A DNA stretch of 64,000 bases from Gandjariella thermophila (GTDB taxonomy: Bacteria > Actinomycetota > Actinomycetes > Mycobacteriales > Pseudonocardiaceae), in the NCBI RefSeq assembly GCF_005405885.1, contig NZ_BJFL01000004.1, positions 1 to 64,000 on the forward strand, given 5' to 3'. Of the stretch, positions 32,763 through 40,630 are shown piece by piece (the first letter of the stretch is position 1; every line of letters begins with the position of its first letter). A program made the position numbers and the translations under genes. The notes beneath the pieces are model-generated. The model worked only from the letters and a program-made list of their open reading frames with translations. It did not search any database and had not been told where the DNA came from.

Positions 32763-33959
32763 CTAGCCTCCGGCGGCCAGCCGGCGCTCCACCAGGTCGA
32801 GGAAGTCGTCCACGTCGTCCATGCGGTACCCGCGCGCGCCCGGCGGGGCGTCACCGAACCGCACGCCGGCCACCTCCTCGGCGGTCAGCGTGTCCTCGCC
32901 GCGCAGCGTGGCCTCCACGCGGTCCAGCAGGGCGTCCACCTCCACCTCGTCGTAGCCGCGCTCGCCCGGTTCGGGCGGCCGGAACGCGACCAGTCGGACG
33001 TCCTCGGCGGTCAGCCCGGGGTGGGCCGCCGTGGCCGCCCGGCCAACCGGTCGCGCCATCGGTTGCGCAGCGGGTTGGCCGGCGGGCTGTGCTGCCGGTG
33101 ACGCGGCCGGCTGGTCGGCCTGCGGTCGGACCGCCGGTGGTGGCGGTGCCTCCGGCGGCGCCGGCGGCGGGGTGGTCGGTGGCGGGCACGGCGTCGCGAT
33201 CGGCTGCGGCCCGGTGGGCGACTTCCGCGCCGACCGGCGCAGGGTGACCGCGATGAGGGATAGGAAGGCGTCCACGCCGCCGCGGTCGTAGCCGCGCTCG
33301 CCGACCGGGGCCGGGCGGAACCTCACCTCGTAGACCTCGCGCGCGGTCAGCGGGTTCTCGCCGCGCAGCGCGTCGTGCACCCGGTCGATGAATGCGTCGA
33401 CCTCCGCCTTGTCGTAGCCGAGTTCGCCGTTGGCGGAGTCGTCGAACGACACGTCGGCCAGCGACGCCGGCGGGCCGGCAGCGGGCGGCCCCGGTTCGGC
33501 CTCCGGCACCGGTCGTGGGCCGGTGTCCCGGCCGAGGCCACCCGCCGGCGGGTAACCCTCCCTGGGCGGGTAACCCTCCCCTGCCCCCGGCACGAAGTCC
33601 TGGCCCGGTGCGTAGCCCTCGCCCGGTGGGAAGTCCGGCACCGATCCCAGGTTGGGCACGGACGCCAGGCCGGGATCGACCGGCTCCAGCGCGTCCACGC
33701 CCGACTCGAGCGCCTCCAGCGTCTCCACGATGCGGTCGACGAACTCGTCCACCTCGGGCTTGTAGTAACCGCCCTGCGGCACCGGCGACTCACGGAAGTC
33801 GGCCTGCCGCGCCTCCCGGGCGGTGAGCACGTCGCGGCCGCGCAGCGCGGCCTCCGCCCGGCCGAGGAACAGGTCCACGTCGGGTTCGTAGTACCCGCGC
33901 TGGTTCCTCGGCGGTCGGTGGAATCCGACGTCCCGCACTTCCTCGGGGGTAAGCCCCAC
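32763..33959 (-). CDS. DivIVA-motif repeat protein (six repeats)
   Basis: From GTG 33959 (GGGAGA 4-9 bases upstream) the protein has 398 residues. The DivIVA N-terminal motif, LTxxxV-x-xxF-x-xP-xx-RGYxxxxVDxFLxxxxxxL, occurs six times in three pairs at about residues 3-39, 45-81, 166-198, 204-240, 316-352 and 358-394. Linkers are Pro/Gly-rich: one has 'GEGYPPREGYPP', another is almost pure Pro/Ala/Gln. DivIVA/Wag31 N-termini bind curved membrane at cell poles; the long coiled coil of true DivIVA is missing here. It is divergent from a YtrA-type regulator. The open frame runs further upstream, but family members start with the LTPE motif. Confidence 0.82.
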   Translation of the reverse strand: MGLTPEEVRDVGFHRPPRNQRGYYEPDVDLFLGRAEAALRGRDVLTAREARQADFRESPVPQGGYYKPEVDEFVDRIVETLEALESGVDALEPVDPGLASVPNLGSVPDFPPGEGYAPGQDFVPGAGEGYPPREGYPPAGGLGRDTGPRPVPEAEPGPPAAGPPASLADVSFDDSANGELGYDKAEVDAFIDRVHDALRGENPLTAREVYEVRFRPAPVGERGYDRGGVDAFLSLIAVTLRRSARKSPTGPQPIATPCPPPTTPPPAPPEAPPPPAVRPQADQPAASPAAQPAGQPAAQPMARPVGRAATAAHPGLTAEDVRLVAFRPPEPGERGYDEVEVDALLDRVEATLRGEDTLTAEEVAGVRFGDAPPGARGYRMDDVDDFLDLVERRLAAGG

Positions 33960-34121
33960 GCTGTCTCCCGGAACCCGCTGCCGTGACGGACTGATCGCGG
34001 GGGCGCCCGCCCTCGCCCCCGACAAGGGGCTCACCGCCGGACATCGCTGGCCCGCCAGGTCCGCCGGCTGCCCACCGCACATGGTAGAGACCCCGAACCG
34101 CAATCCACTTGTCATGTTGTT

Positions 34122-34144
34122 CTGTTCTATACATACTAGAACAG
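34122..34144. promoter_or_regulatory. Inverted repeat, candidate YtrA/GntR operator
   Basis: CTGTTCTA (34122-34129) and TAGAACAG (34137-34144) are perfect 8-bp arms around a 7-base AT-rich spacer. The centre is 31 bases before the GntR start codon, where the promoter should be. Autoregulation of the GntR gene is the likely use; the site also lies upstream of the divergent DivIVA-repeat gene. Confidence 0.72.
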
Positions 34145-34163
34145 TGCGGCATGGGAGTGGATC

Positions 34164-34565
34164 GTGATCCTCAGCGTGGACCTGACCAGTGATGTCCCGA
34201 TCTACCAGCAGATTCGGGACCGGGTGGTGGAGGCGATCGCCGAGGGCCGGCTCGCCGAGGGCAGCCCGCTGCCGTCCACCCGGCAGCTTGCGGTCGACCT
34301 GGGCATCAACTTCCACACCGTGAACAAGGCGTACGACCTGCTTCGGCGGCAGGGGCTGCTCCGGCTGAACCGGAAGAGCGGCGCGGTGGTGCGCCGCGAC
34401 GCCGGTTCCGGGCCGCCCGAGGCGGACTTCACCGGCGACTGGCAGGCGCGGCTGCGCACGCTGCTCGCCGAGGCGGTCGCGCACGGCGTCGACGGGGACA
34501 CCGTCGTGGCGGCATGCCGCGAGGTGCTGGCGTCGTTCGCCACGCCCCAGGAACAGCGTCCCTGA
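34164..34565 (+). CDS. GntR-family regulator, YtrA subfamily
   Basis: The 133-residue regulator has 'ILSVDLTSDVPIYQQIRDRVVEAIAEGRLAEGSPLPSTRQLAVDLGINFHTVNKAYDLLRRQGLLRLNRKSGAVV' as winged helix and only a short helical tail, as in YtrA-type GntR proteins. These normally control a neighbouring ABC transporter or membrane protein. The GTG start follows GGGAGTGGATC. The gene directly downstream is a truncated membrane protein. Confidence 0.92.
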   Translation: MILSVDLTSDVPIYQQIRDRVVEAIAEGRLAEGSPLPSTRQLAVDLGINFHTVNKAYDLLRRQGLLRLNRKSGAVVRRDAGSGPPEADFTGDWQARLRTLLAEAVAHGVDGDTVVAACREVLASFATPQEQRP

Positions 34566-34595
34566 CTTCGTTGGAGCGGAGAGCATGACCGCGCA

Positions 34596-34949
34596 GTGGG
34601 TGGTTCTCAACGGCAGACCTGGCAGGCCAGCGCGCACGTTTCGCTGCTTCCGGTGCTGCTTCCGGTGCTGGTCGGCGTGGTGGTCGTCCTGGCGGTGGGG
34701 TTGCGCACCGGCCAGCTCGGCAGCCGGCTGCCCGCCGGCGACGCCGACGAGGACACCGGCGTGGTGCAGCGGGACGACGACCGGTACTGGCGCGGCGGCA
34801 TGGTGTACGTCAACCGGGAGGACCCGGCGGTGCTGGTGCCCAAGCGGTTCGGCTACGGCTGGACGGTGAACTTCGGCAACCCGCGCGCCCGGTGGCTGCT
34901 GCTGCCGATCGTCGCGCTGGCGGTGGTGGTGCGGGTGCTGGCGCACTGA
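34596..34949 (+). CDS. DUF5808-type membrane protein, N-terminal part missing
   Basis: A frame of 117 residues with two hydrophobic helices ('SLLPVLLPVLVGVVVVLAVGL' and 'ARWLLLPIVALAVVVRVLAH') and between them the DUF5808 signature 'DDDRYWRGGMVYVNREDPAVLVPKRFGYGWTVNFGNP'. Full-length relatives next to YtrA-type GntR genes are usually two to three times longer, with several helices before this point. The only good ribosome-binding site (GGAGCGGAGAGC) serves ATG 34585, which is in a different frame. An internal deletion that joined the original start region to the C-terminal part out of frame would explain both facts. It may be a pseudogene. Confidence 0.7.
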   Translation: MGGSQRQTWQASAHVSLLPVLLPVLVGVVVVLAVGLRTGQLGSRLPAGDADEDTGVVQRDDDRYWRGGMVYVNREDPAVLVPKRFGYGWTVNFGNPRARWLLLPIVALAVVVRVLAH

Positions 34950-34977
34950 GCCTCGCCACCGGGTTCGCCGCGCCCGG

Positions 34978-35397
34978 TCAGTCGTGCCGGTGCCGGTACT
35001 CCACCCGCCAGACGAACTTCAGACCCGACCAGTCTTCGCCGAGGGCGGCGACCTTCACGTCCACCAGTCCGGCGGGCAGCAGCAGTTCCCGCACCCCGTT
35101 CTCGGTGACGTCGCTGGTGTGCCCGGCCGCGCGGCGCGGCCAGGCAATCCACAGCGCGCCGTCGTGCGGTAGCTCGTGCACGAAGCTCGGCGTGTCCCGG
35201 GCCAGCGCGTCCACCGAGCGGTAGAAGGCGACCACGATGTTCGCCCGGCGCAGGTCGCCCGCGCCGACCTCCACCCCCTCCGGTAGGTCGGGAATCTCCC
35301 ACCCCGGCGGGGAATGCAGCAGGATCAGGCGGTGATACGCCCGCACGCCCAGCTTCCTGGCCAGCGGCGTACCCGAATACCCTTGGTCCGCGATCAT
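34978..35397 (-). CDS. DUF3052 family protein
   Basis: The 139-residue protein has the family start 'GYSGTPLARKLGVRAYHRLILLHSPPGWEI' and the later 'ANIVVAFYRSVDALARDTPSFVHELPHDGALWIAWPRRAAGHTSDVTENGVRELLLPAGLVDVKVAALGEDWSGLKFVWR'. DUF3052 proteins are small and cytosolic with no proven function. It stands alone, convergent with the truncated membrane-protein gene. Confidence 0.92.
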   Translation of the reverse strand: MIADQGYSGTPLARKLGVRAYHRLILLHSPPGWEIPDLPEGVEVGAGDLRRANIVVAFYRSVDALARDTPSFVHELPHDGALWIAWPRRAAGHTSDVTENGVRELLLPAGLVDVKVAALGEDWSGLKFVWRVEYRHRHD

Positions 35398-35611
35398 GGC
35401 CTCCGTTCCCGGGTGCGGCGCCGCCTCCTCCCGCCGGCCGCCCCGCCCTCATCGCCCGGCGATGTGGCCGTCACAGCACCGGAAACCACCCTACGACGCT
35501 GTCGATCGCGTGGCGCGCCACCAATGGTGACGCAGGGAGGCAGGGTCGGCCGTCTGGCACAATCGGCATCGCCGCCTTCCGCCTCCGCCCGGCAGACCCC
35601 ACGGGAGTTTC

Positions 35612-36301
35612 GTGATCCGTCCACGCTCGCTGCTGGCCGTGGGCCTGCTGGCCGCGCTCATCCTGGTCGCCGTGCTGCTGCCGGTGCCCGATCCGGCCCA
35701 GTTGCGGGCCTGGGCGCTCGCCGCCGGGCCGGCCGCCCCGGCGCTGCTGTTCGCCGCCTACGCGGTGGCCACCGTCGCTCCGCTGCCGCGCACGGTGTTC
35801 ACCCTGGCCGCCGGCCTGCTGCTGGGCACGGTGGCCGGCGTCACGGTGGCCGTCGGGGCCACCGCGGTGAGCGCCGCGCTCGGTTTCGGGCTGGCCCGCG
35901 CGGTCGGCCGCGACCTGGTCGCGCGGCGGCTGGACCACCGCGCGGTGCGCACCGTGGACACGCAACTGGCGGAGGGCAACTGGTTGACCGTGGCGTCGCT
36001 GCGGCTGATCCCGGTGGTGCCGTTCGCGCCGCTGAACTACTGCTGCGGCGTCTCATCGGTGCGGTTCCTGCCCTACCTGGCCGGCACCGTGGCCGGCAGC
36101 CTGCCCGGCACCACCGCCGTGGTGGTGTTCGGCGACTCGCTGACCGGCAGCACCTCCCCCGCCCTGCTGGCCGTGTCGGCGTGCTGCGCCGCCGTCGGCG
36201 CGACCGGGCTGTACCTGGCGATCCGCCGCCGGTCCCGCACCGGCGACCGGCCCGATCCCGCCGCCGCGCCGCCGGAGCCGGAGGCGCTGACCCGGCCCTG
36301 A
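35612..36301 (+). CDS. TVP38/TMEM64 (DedA-like) membrane protein
   Basis: The 229-residue protein has five or six hydrophobic helices and the SNARE-associated/DedA region 'AYAVATVAPLPRTVFTLAAGLLLGTVAGVTVAVGATAVSAALGFGLARAVGRDLVARRL' followed by 'LRLIPVVPFAPLNYCCGVSSVRFLPYLAGTVAGSLPGTTAVVVFGDSL' (the conserved R-x-x-P-x-x-P-x-x-x-x-N pattern). The family is linked to phospholipid scrambling and membrane homeostasis. The GTG start has GGGAG 4 bases upstream. It stands alone. Confidence 0.9.
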   Translation: MIRPRSLLAVGLLAALILVAVLLPVPDPAQLRAWALAAGPAAPALLFAAYAVATVAPLPRTVFTLAAGLLLGTVAGVTVAVGATAVSAALGFGLARAVGRDLVARRLDHRAVRTVDTQLAEGNWLTVASLRLIPVVPFAPLNYCCGVSSVRFLPYLAGTVAGSLPGTTAVVVFGDSLTGSTSPALLAVSACCAAVGATGLYLAIRRRSRTGDRPDPAAAPPEPEALTRP

Positions 36302-36558
36302 ACCGGGAACCGGACGCGTTGGTTTCGCCGGGCTGCTCGCGGGGCGGATGCTGCAGGCATCGGCCTGGGCCGGCGCCGCTGGCGATCGCCACGGCCAGGG
36401 ACGCGCTGCCGGCGGAGCGCGCCGGCCGGGCCGCCGCCGGGCGTCCAAGGAGACCGCGACCAGATCGGTGCCGCGCCTCGTTGTGCGTCAGTCCAACGAG
36501 CCCGCGCCCAGCTCCCGGGCGGCGAGGGCCCATCTGACCTCCATCAGGGTGTCCACCG

Positions 36559-37935
36559 CTACGCGGGCAGCAGCCGCGTGATCACCTGGGAGAGCTGCCG
36601 GATGTTGCGGCATTCGTACATGGTCACCACCTCGGCGTAAGCGCGGGCCGCGGAGTCGCCGGTGTGCCACAGCGGCTCCGCCTCCGGGTTGAGCCAGTAG
36701 ACGTGCCGCGCCCGGTCGGCGATGCGGCGCAGCGCGCGCAGGTTGGGGTCGCCGCCGTTGGTGCGGCCGTCGCCGAGGATGAGCACCGAGGTGCGCGGGC
36801 CCACCGCGTCCAACCACCGCTCCGCGAAGGTGGCCAGCGCGTTGCCGTAGTCGCTGTTGGTGCCCCACCAAGTGAGCGTGGCCTCCCGGAAGATTCGGCT
36901 GGCCAGGCCCTCTGGATCGTCCTCGCCGGCCTCGACGAGGTGGGTGATCTCGTCGGTGACGCCGACGAAGGCGAACACGCGTACGCGGCTGAACTGGTCC
37001 CGCAGCGCCTGCACCAGCAGCAGGGTGAACTGCGCGAACCCGGCCACCGACCCGGACATGTCGCACAGCAGCACCAGGTCTGGCCGGCCCTGCCGGCGGC
37101 GGCGGAACGCCGGGCGCACCGGCACGCCCGAGGTGGCCAGCGAGCGGCGCATGGTGCGGCGCAGGTCGATCTGGCCGCGGCGGGCCCGGCGCCGCCGCGC
37201 GGCCAGCCGGGTGGCGAGCTTGCGCGCCAGCGGCTGGATGGTGCGCCGCATCTCGGCGAGCTGTGCCCGCCCGGCGGTGGTGAAGCCGACCAGGTCGGTG
37301 GACGGTGCCACGCCGTAGCGGGACACCCGCTCCCGGCCGCGCAGCTCCGCGGTGCGCCGGCGGGCCTCCTGCTGCACCAGGTCACGGAACCGCGCGACGC
37401 GGCGGGCGGCCTCGCCGCGGTCCACTTCCTCGGCCAGCGGATCCTCCGTGCCGGCCCGGTCGCGCATCGCCGCCAGCACCCGGGCCAGCAGCGACTCCGG
37501 TCGCAACCGGTCCAGCGTCTGGTAGGCCGACCAGCCCGCCATGGGTCCGCCACCGGCGCCCGAACCGAACCGGCCGAGCATGTCCACCCCGGACGCGGCG
37601 AGCGCGCGCAACCGCTCGTCCCGACCCTCGGCGAGGGCTGCCACCAGCAGGTCCCGCCAGGCGTCCAGGTCGTCCCCGGGCGGCGGGTCGAGCGCTGTCT
37701 GCCTCACCCCGACGGCGGCGGGAAAGTACAGCTCGAACACACCGTCGAAGACGGCTCGCTCGCCGGAGCGGCGCAGCAGGGTGGCGGCGAGGGACTCGCG
37801 GAGCTGGTCGCGGTCGGCGAGCCCGACCACCCGCAGCGCCGCGGCGGCGTCCACCGTCTCGCTCGGACCGACCGGGACACCGTGCTCCCGCAGCGCGGTG
37901 ACGAACTCCACCAGCCGGTCCGGCAGCCCCGTCAT
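36559..37935 (-). CDS. VWA-domain CoxE-like protein
   Basis: The protein has 458 residues. The N-terminal helical region 'LVEFVTALREHGVPVGPSETVDAAAALRVVGL' is typical of CoxE-like proteins; the C-terminal von Willebrand A domain contains 'DLVLLCDMSGSVAGFAQFTLLLVQAL' (MIDAS, D-x-S-x-S) and 'TWWGTNSDYGNALATF' (MIDAS Thr region). It is 22 bases downstream of the MoxR-type AAA+ gene, a standard pair that acts as a chaperone for metal-enzyme maturation or complex assembly. The client is not evident; the molybdenum hydroxylase at 49434 is 11 kb away. Confidence 0.92.
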   Translation of the reverse strand: MTGLPDRLVEFVTALREHGVPVGPSETVDAAAALRVVGLADRDQLRESLAATLLRRSGERAVFDGVFELYFPAAVGVRQTALDPPPGDDLDAWRDLLVAALAEGRDERLRALAASGVDMLGRFGSGAGGGPMAGWSAYQTLDRLRPESLLARVLAAMRDRAGTEDPLAEEVDRGEAARRVARFRDLVQQEARRRTAELRGRERVSRYGVAPSTDLVGFTTAGRAQLAEMRRTIQPLARKLATRLAARRRRARRGQIDLRRTMRRSLATSGVPVRPAFRRRRQGRPDLVLLCDMSGSVAGFAQFTLLLVQALRDQFSRVRVFAFVGVTDEITHLVEAGEDDPEGLASRIFREATLTWWGTNSDYGNALATFAERWLDAVGPRTSVLILGDGRTNGGDPNLRALRRIADRARHVYWLNPEAEPLWHTGDSAARAYAEVVTMYECRNIRQLSQVITRLLPA

Positions 37936-37957
37936 GCCGTCGCCTCGGTGCGGCCGG

Positions 37958-38845
37958 TCATCCCGGTGTCCGGTCCAGGACGGTGGCCAGCTTCAGCTCG
38001 GCGGTCGCCTTGCGGTGGTCCGCCTGGTACTTGAGCACCACGCCGAGGGTGGCCTCGACCACCGACTCGTCCAGCGTGTCCGCGCCGAGCGCGAGCAGCG
38101 TGCGGGCCCAGTCGACGGTCTCCGCGATCGACGGCGCCTTGCGCAGTTCCATGCCGCGCAGCGCGCCGACCAGCCGGACCACCGACTCGGCGAGCGTGTC
38201 GTCCAGGCCCGGCACGTGCAGCCGGACGATCTCGCGCTCCAGCTCGGCGGGTGGGAAGTCGAGGTGCAGGAACAGGCAGCGCCGCTTGAGCGCCTCGGAT
38301 AGCTCCCGGGTGGCGTTCGAGGTGAGCAGCACGAACGGCCGCCGCGCGGCGGTGATGGTGCCCAGCTCCGGCACGGTCACCTGGAAGTCGCCGAGCACCT
38401 CCAGCAGCAGGCCCTCCATCTCCACGTCCGCCTTGTCGGTCTCGTCGACCAGCAGCACGGTGGGCTCGGTGTTGCGGATCGCGGTGAGCAGCGGCCGGGC
38501 GAGCAGGAACTCCTCGCTGAACACGTGCGCGCGGGCCTGCTCCCAGCCCTCGTCGCGGCCGGCGGTGATGCGCAGCAGTTGTTTGGCGTGGTTCCACTCG
38601 TACAGCGCGCGGGACTCGTCGATGCCCTCGTAGCACTGCAGCCGGATCAGCTCCGCCCCGGTGGCCCGGGCGAGCGCCCTGGCCAGCTCCGTCTTGCCGA
38701 CCCCGGCCGGTCCCTCGACGAGCAGCGGCTTGCCGAGCTGGTCGGCCAGGAACACCGTGGTGGCCACGGCGGTGGAGGCCAGGTAGCCGGCCGTGGCGAG
38801 CCGGTCGCCCACCTCCTCGACCGAGGCGAACAGCGGAGTCTGCAT
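37958..38845 (-). CDS. moxR: MoxR-type AAA+ ATPase
   Basis: The 295-residue ATPase has Walker A 'LLVEGPAGVGKTELARALARATGAELIRLQCYEGID', Walker B 'TVLLVDETDKADVEMEGLLLEVLGDF', sensor 1 'FVLLTSNATRELSEALKRRCLFLHLDFP' and arginine fingers in 'LKRRC'. MoxR proteins use ATP hydrolysis with a VWA partner, here the next gene, to mature enzyme complexes. The two form a two-gene operon. Confidence 0.93.
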   Translation of the reverse strand: MQTPLFASVEEVGDRLATAGYLASTAVATTVFLADQLGKPLLVEGPAGVGKTELARALARATGAELIRLQCYEGIDESRALYEWNHAKQLLRITAGRDEGWEQARAHVFSEEFLLARPLLTAIRNTEPTVLLVDETDKADVEMEGLLLEVLGDFQVTVPELGTITAARRPFVLLTSNATRELSEALKRRCLFLHLDFPPAELEREIVRLHVPGLDDTLAESVVRLVGALRGMELRKAPSIAETVDWARTLLALGADTLDESVVEATLGVVLKYQADHRKATAELKLATVLDRTPG

Positions 38846-39027
38846 CCGGTTATTGTGCGTGCCGAACGCCCGCGATCGGTTGTGTGCCCGATCACGCGCC
38901 GCTCACAGGCAATTCCCAGCGGGCCCCCAGCGCCGCCGCACGTGGCCTGCCGAGGATGGGCGCCATGGCAGCACCGAGCGCCCGGCCTCGCAACGACTCC
39001 CCCGGCCGAGGCCGAACGCGCCGGCCG

Positions 39028-39096
39028 GAGGTGGGGCGGGAGCCGATGATCCACACGATGCGGGGCGCCGGGTATGTGCTCAAGCCGGCTGGCTAG
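39028..39096 (+). pseudogene. Remnant of an OmpR-type response regulator (C-terminal tail)
   Basis: The frame ending at 39096 reads 'RRPEVGREPMIHTMRGAGYVLKPAG' and stop, which is the end of an OmpR/PhoB winged-helix output domain (the typical ending is '...REPMIHTVRGVGYVLKPA'). The receiver domain and most of the DNA-binding domain are absent upstream (38846-39027), where no frame encodes them. The tail overlaps the histidine kinase start exactly as in intact regulator-kinase operons. A deletion removed most of the regulator. Confidence 0.75.
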
Positions 39097-40546
39097 GCGG
39101 CTCTTCCGGCGGTGGTCGCTGCGTGCCAGGCTGCTCGGCGAGCAGACCGCGCTGCTCGCCGTGGTGTGCCTGATCATCGTCGTGGTCACCGAGTTCGCCC
39201 TGCACGCCTTCCTGGTCGGCCAGCTCGACCGGCAGTTGCACGACGCGAGCCAGCGCGCGCAGCTCTTCGCCGGCGGCCCGCAGCAGCCAGGTGGCGGTGG
39301 TCCGGCGCAGCGCCGGCCGCCGATCGGGGCGCCCGGCCAGGGCGCGGGCACGGTGAACGCGCGCATCGTGGACGGCGAGGTGGTGGACGCCCAGCGGCTG
39401 ACCGCCCGGGGCGGCGTGGTGCCGCTGGCCGCCGACCAGGCCACCGTGCTGGCGCGACTTCCGGTGGACGGCCGGCCCTACACCCGGACGCTGCCGGACC
39501 TCGGCGACTTCCGAGCGATGGCGGTGACCGTGCCGGACGGCGACGTGGTGGTCACCGGGCTGCCGCTGGCCGACGTGGACGCGACCATGGCCGGCCTCGG
39601 CCGGGTGCTCGCCGCCGTGGCGCTCGCCGGGCTGGCGGCCACCGCCGGTGCCGGCGCGCTGATCATGCGGCACACGCTGCGGCCGCTGCGGCGGCTCGCG
39701 CGCACCGCGAGCCGGGTGGTCGAGCTGCCGCTGGACCGCGGCGAGGTGGCGCTGTCGGTGCGGGTGTCGGAGCGGGACACCGATCCGCGCACCGAGGTCG
39801 GCCAGGTGGGTGCGGCGTTGAACCGGATGCTCGGCCACGTCGGCGCCGCGCTGGCCGCCCGGCACGCCAGCGAGATGCGGGTGCGCCAGTTCGTCGCGGA
39901 CGCCAGCCACGAGCTGCGCACCCCGCTGGCGGCCATCCGCGGCTACGCGGAGTTGACCCGGCGCGGCCGGCAGGTGGTGCCGCCGGACGTGGCGCACGCG
40001 ATCGGGCGCATCGAGTCCGAGTCGGCGCGGATGAGCACGCTGGTGGACGACCTGTTGCTGCTGGCCCGGCTGGACGCCGGCCGCCCGCTCGCCGCCGAAC
40101 CGGTCGACCTGTCCCGGCTGGTGCTGGACGCGGTCAGCGACGCGCACGCCGCCGGGCGCGACCACCACTGGCGGCTGGACGTGCCCGAGGACCCGGTCAC
40201 CGTGGTCGGCGACGAGGCGCGGCTGCACCAGGTGCTGGCCAACCTGCTCGGCAACGCCCGCTTGCACACCCCGCCGGGCACCACGGTCACCACCGGGCTG
40301 ACCACAGTGGACGGTCACGTCCGGCTCACCGTCGCCGACGACGGCCCGGGCATGCCACCCGAGCTGCTGCCGGAGGTGTTCGAGCGGTTCGCCAGGGGCG
40401 ACAACTCCCGCTCGCATGCCGCGGGCAGCACCGGGCTCGGCCTGGCCATCGTGGCCGCGGTGGTCGGCGCGCACCACGGCCGGGTGGGCGTCACCAGCGA
40501 ACCGGGCCGCACCGTGTTCACCGTCGAGTTGCCGGTCGCCCGCTGA
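39074..40546 (+). CDS. Sensor histidine kinase, OmpR-partner type
   Basis: The protein has 490 residues: TM1 'LLAVVCLIIVVVTEFALHAFLV', an extracellular loop of about 120 residues, TM2 'VLAAVALAGLAATAGAGALIM', HAMP linker, HisKA 'MRVRQFVADASHELRTPLAAIRGYAEL' with the phospho-His, and HATPase with N-box 'LHQVLANLLGNARLHTP', G1 'VADDGPGMPPELL', F-box 'VFERFARGDNSRSHAAGSTGLGLAIVAAVV'. All catalytic motifs are present. The response regulator that should precede it survives only as a tail, so this kinase is orphaned unless it signals to a distant partner. Confidence 0.9.
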   Translation: MCSSRLARRLFRRWSLRARLLGEQTALLAVVCLIIVVVTEFALHAFLVGQLDRQLHDASQRAQLFAGGPQQPGGGGPAQRRPPIGAPGQGAGTVNARIVDGEVVDAQRLTARGGVVPLAADQATVLARLPVDGRPYTRTLPDLGDFRAMAVTVPDGDVVVTGLPLADVDATMAGLGRVLAAVALAGLAATAGAGALIMRHTLRPLRRLARTASRVVELPLDRGEVALSVRVSERDTDPRTEVGQVGAALNRMLGHVGAALAARHASEMRVRQFVADASHELRTPLAAIRGYAELTRRGRQVVPPDVAHAIGRIESESARMSTLVDDLLLLARLDAGRPLAAEPVDLSRLVLDAVSDAHAAGRDHHWRLDVPEDPVTVVGDEARLHQVLANLLGNARLHTPPGTTVTTGLTTVDGHVRLTVADDGPGMPPELLPEVFERFARGDNSRSHAAGSTGLGLAIVAAVVGAHHGRVGVTSEPGRTVFTVELPVAR

Positions 40547-40630
40547 ATCCCGCGGCCTGCTCGGCGCCATGATCGCGGTGACCGCGCGGTGCGTGGGTGG
40601 GCGGGTGCTCCGCCCACCCACCGCGCGGGT

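Noticed and set aside
36302-36558. Possible small gene between TVP38 and VWA genes
   Set aside because: No frame has both a start with ribosome-binding site and protein-like composition; treated as plain intergenic sequence.
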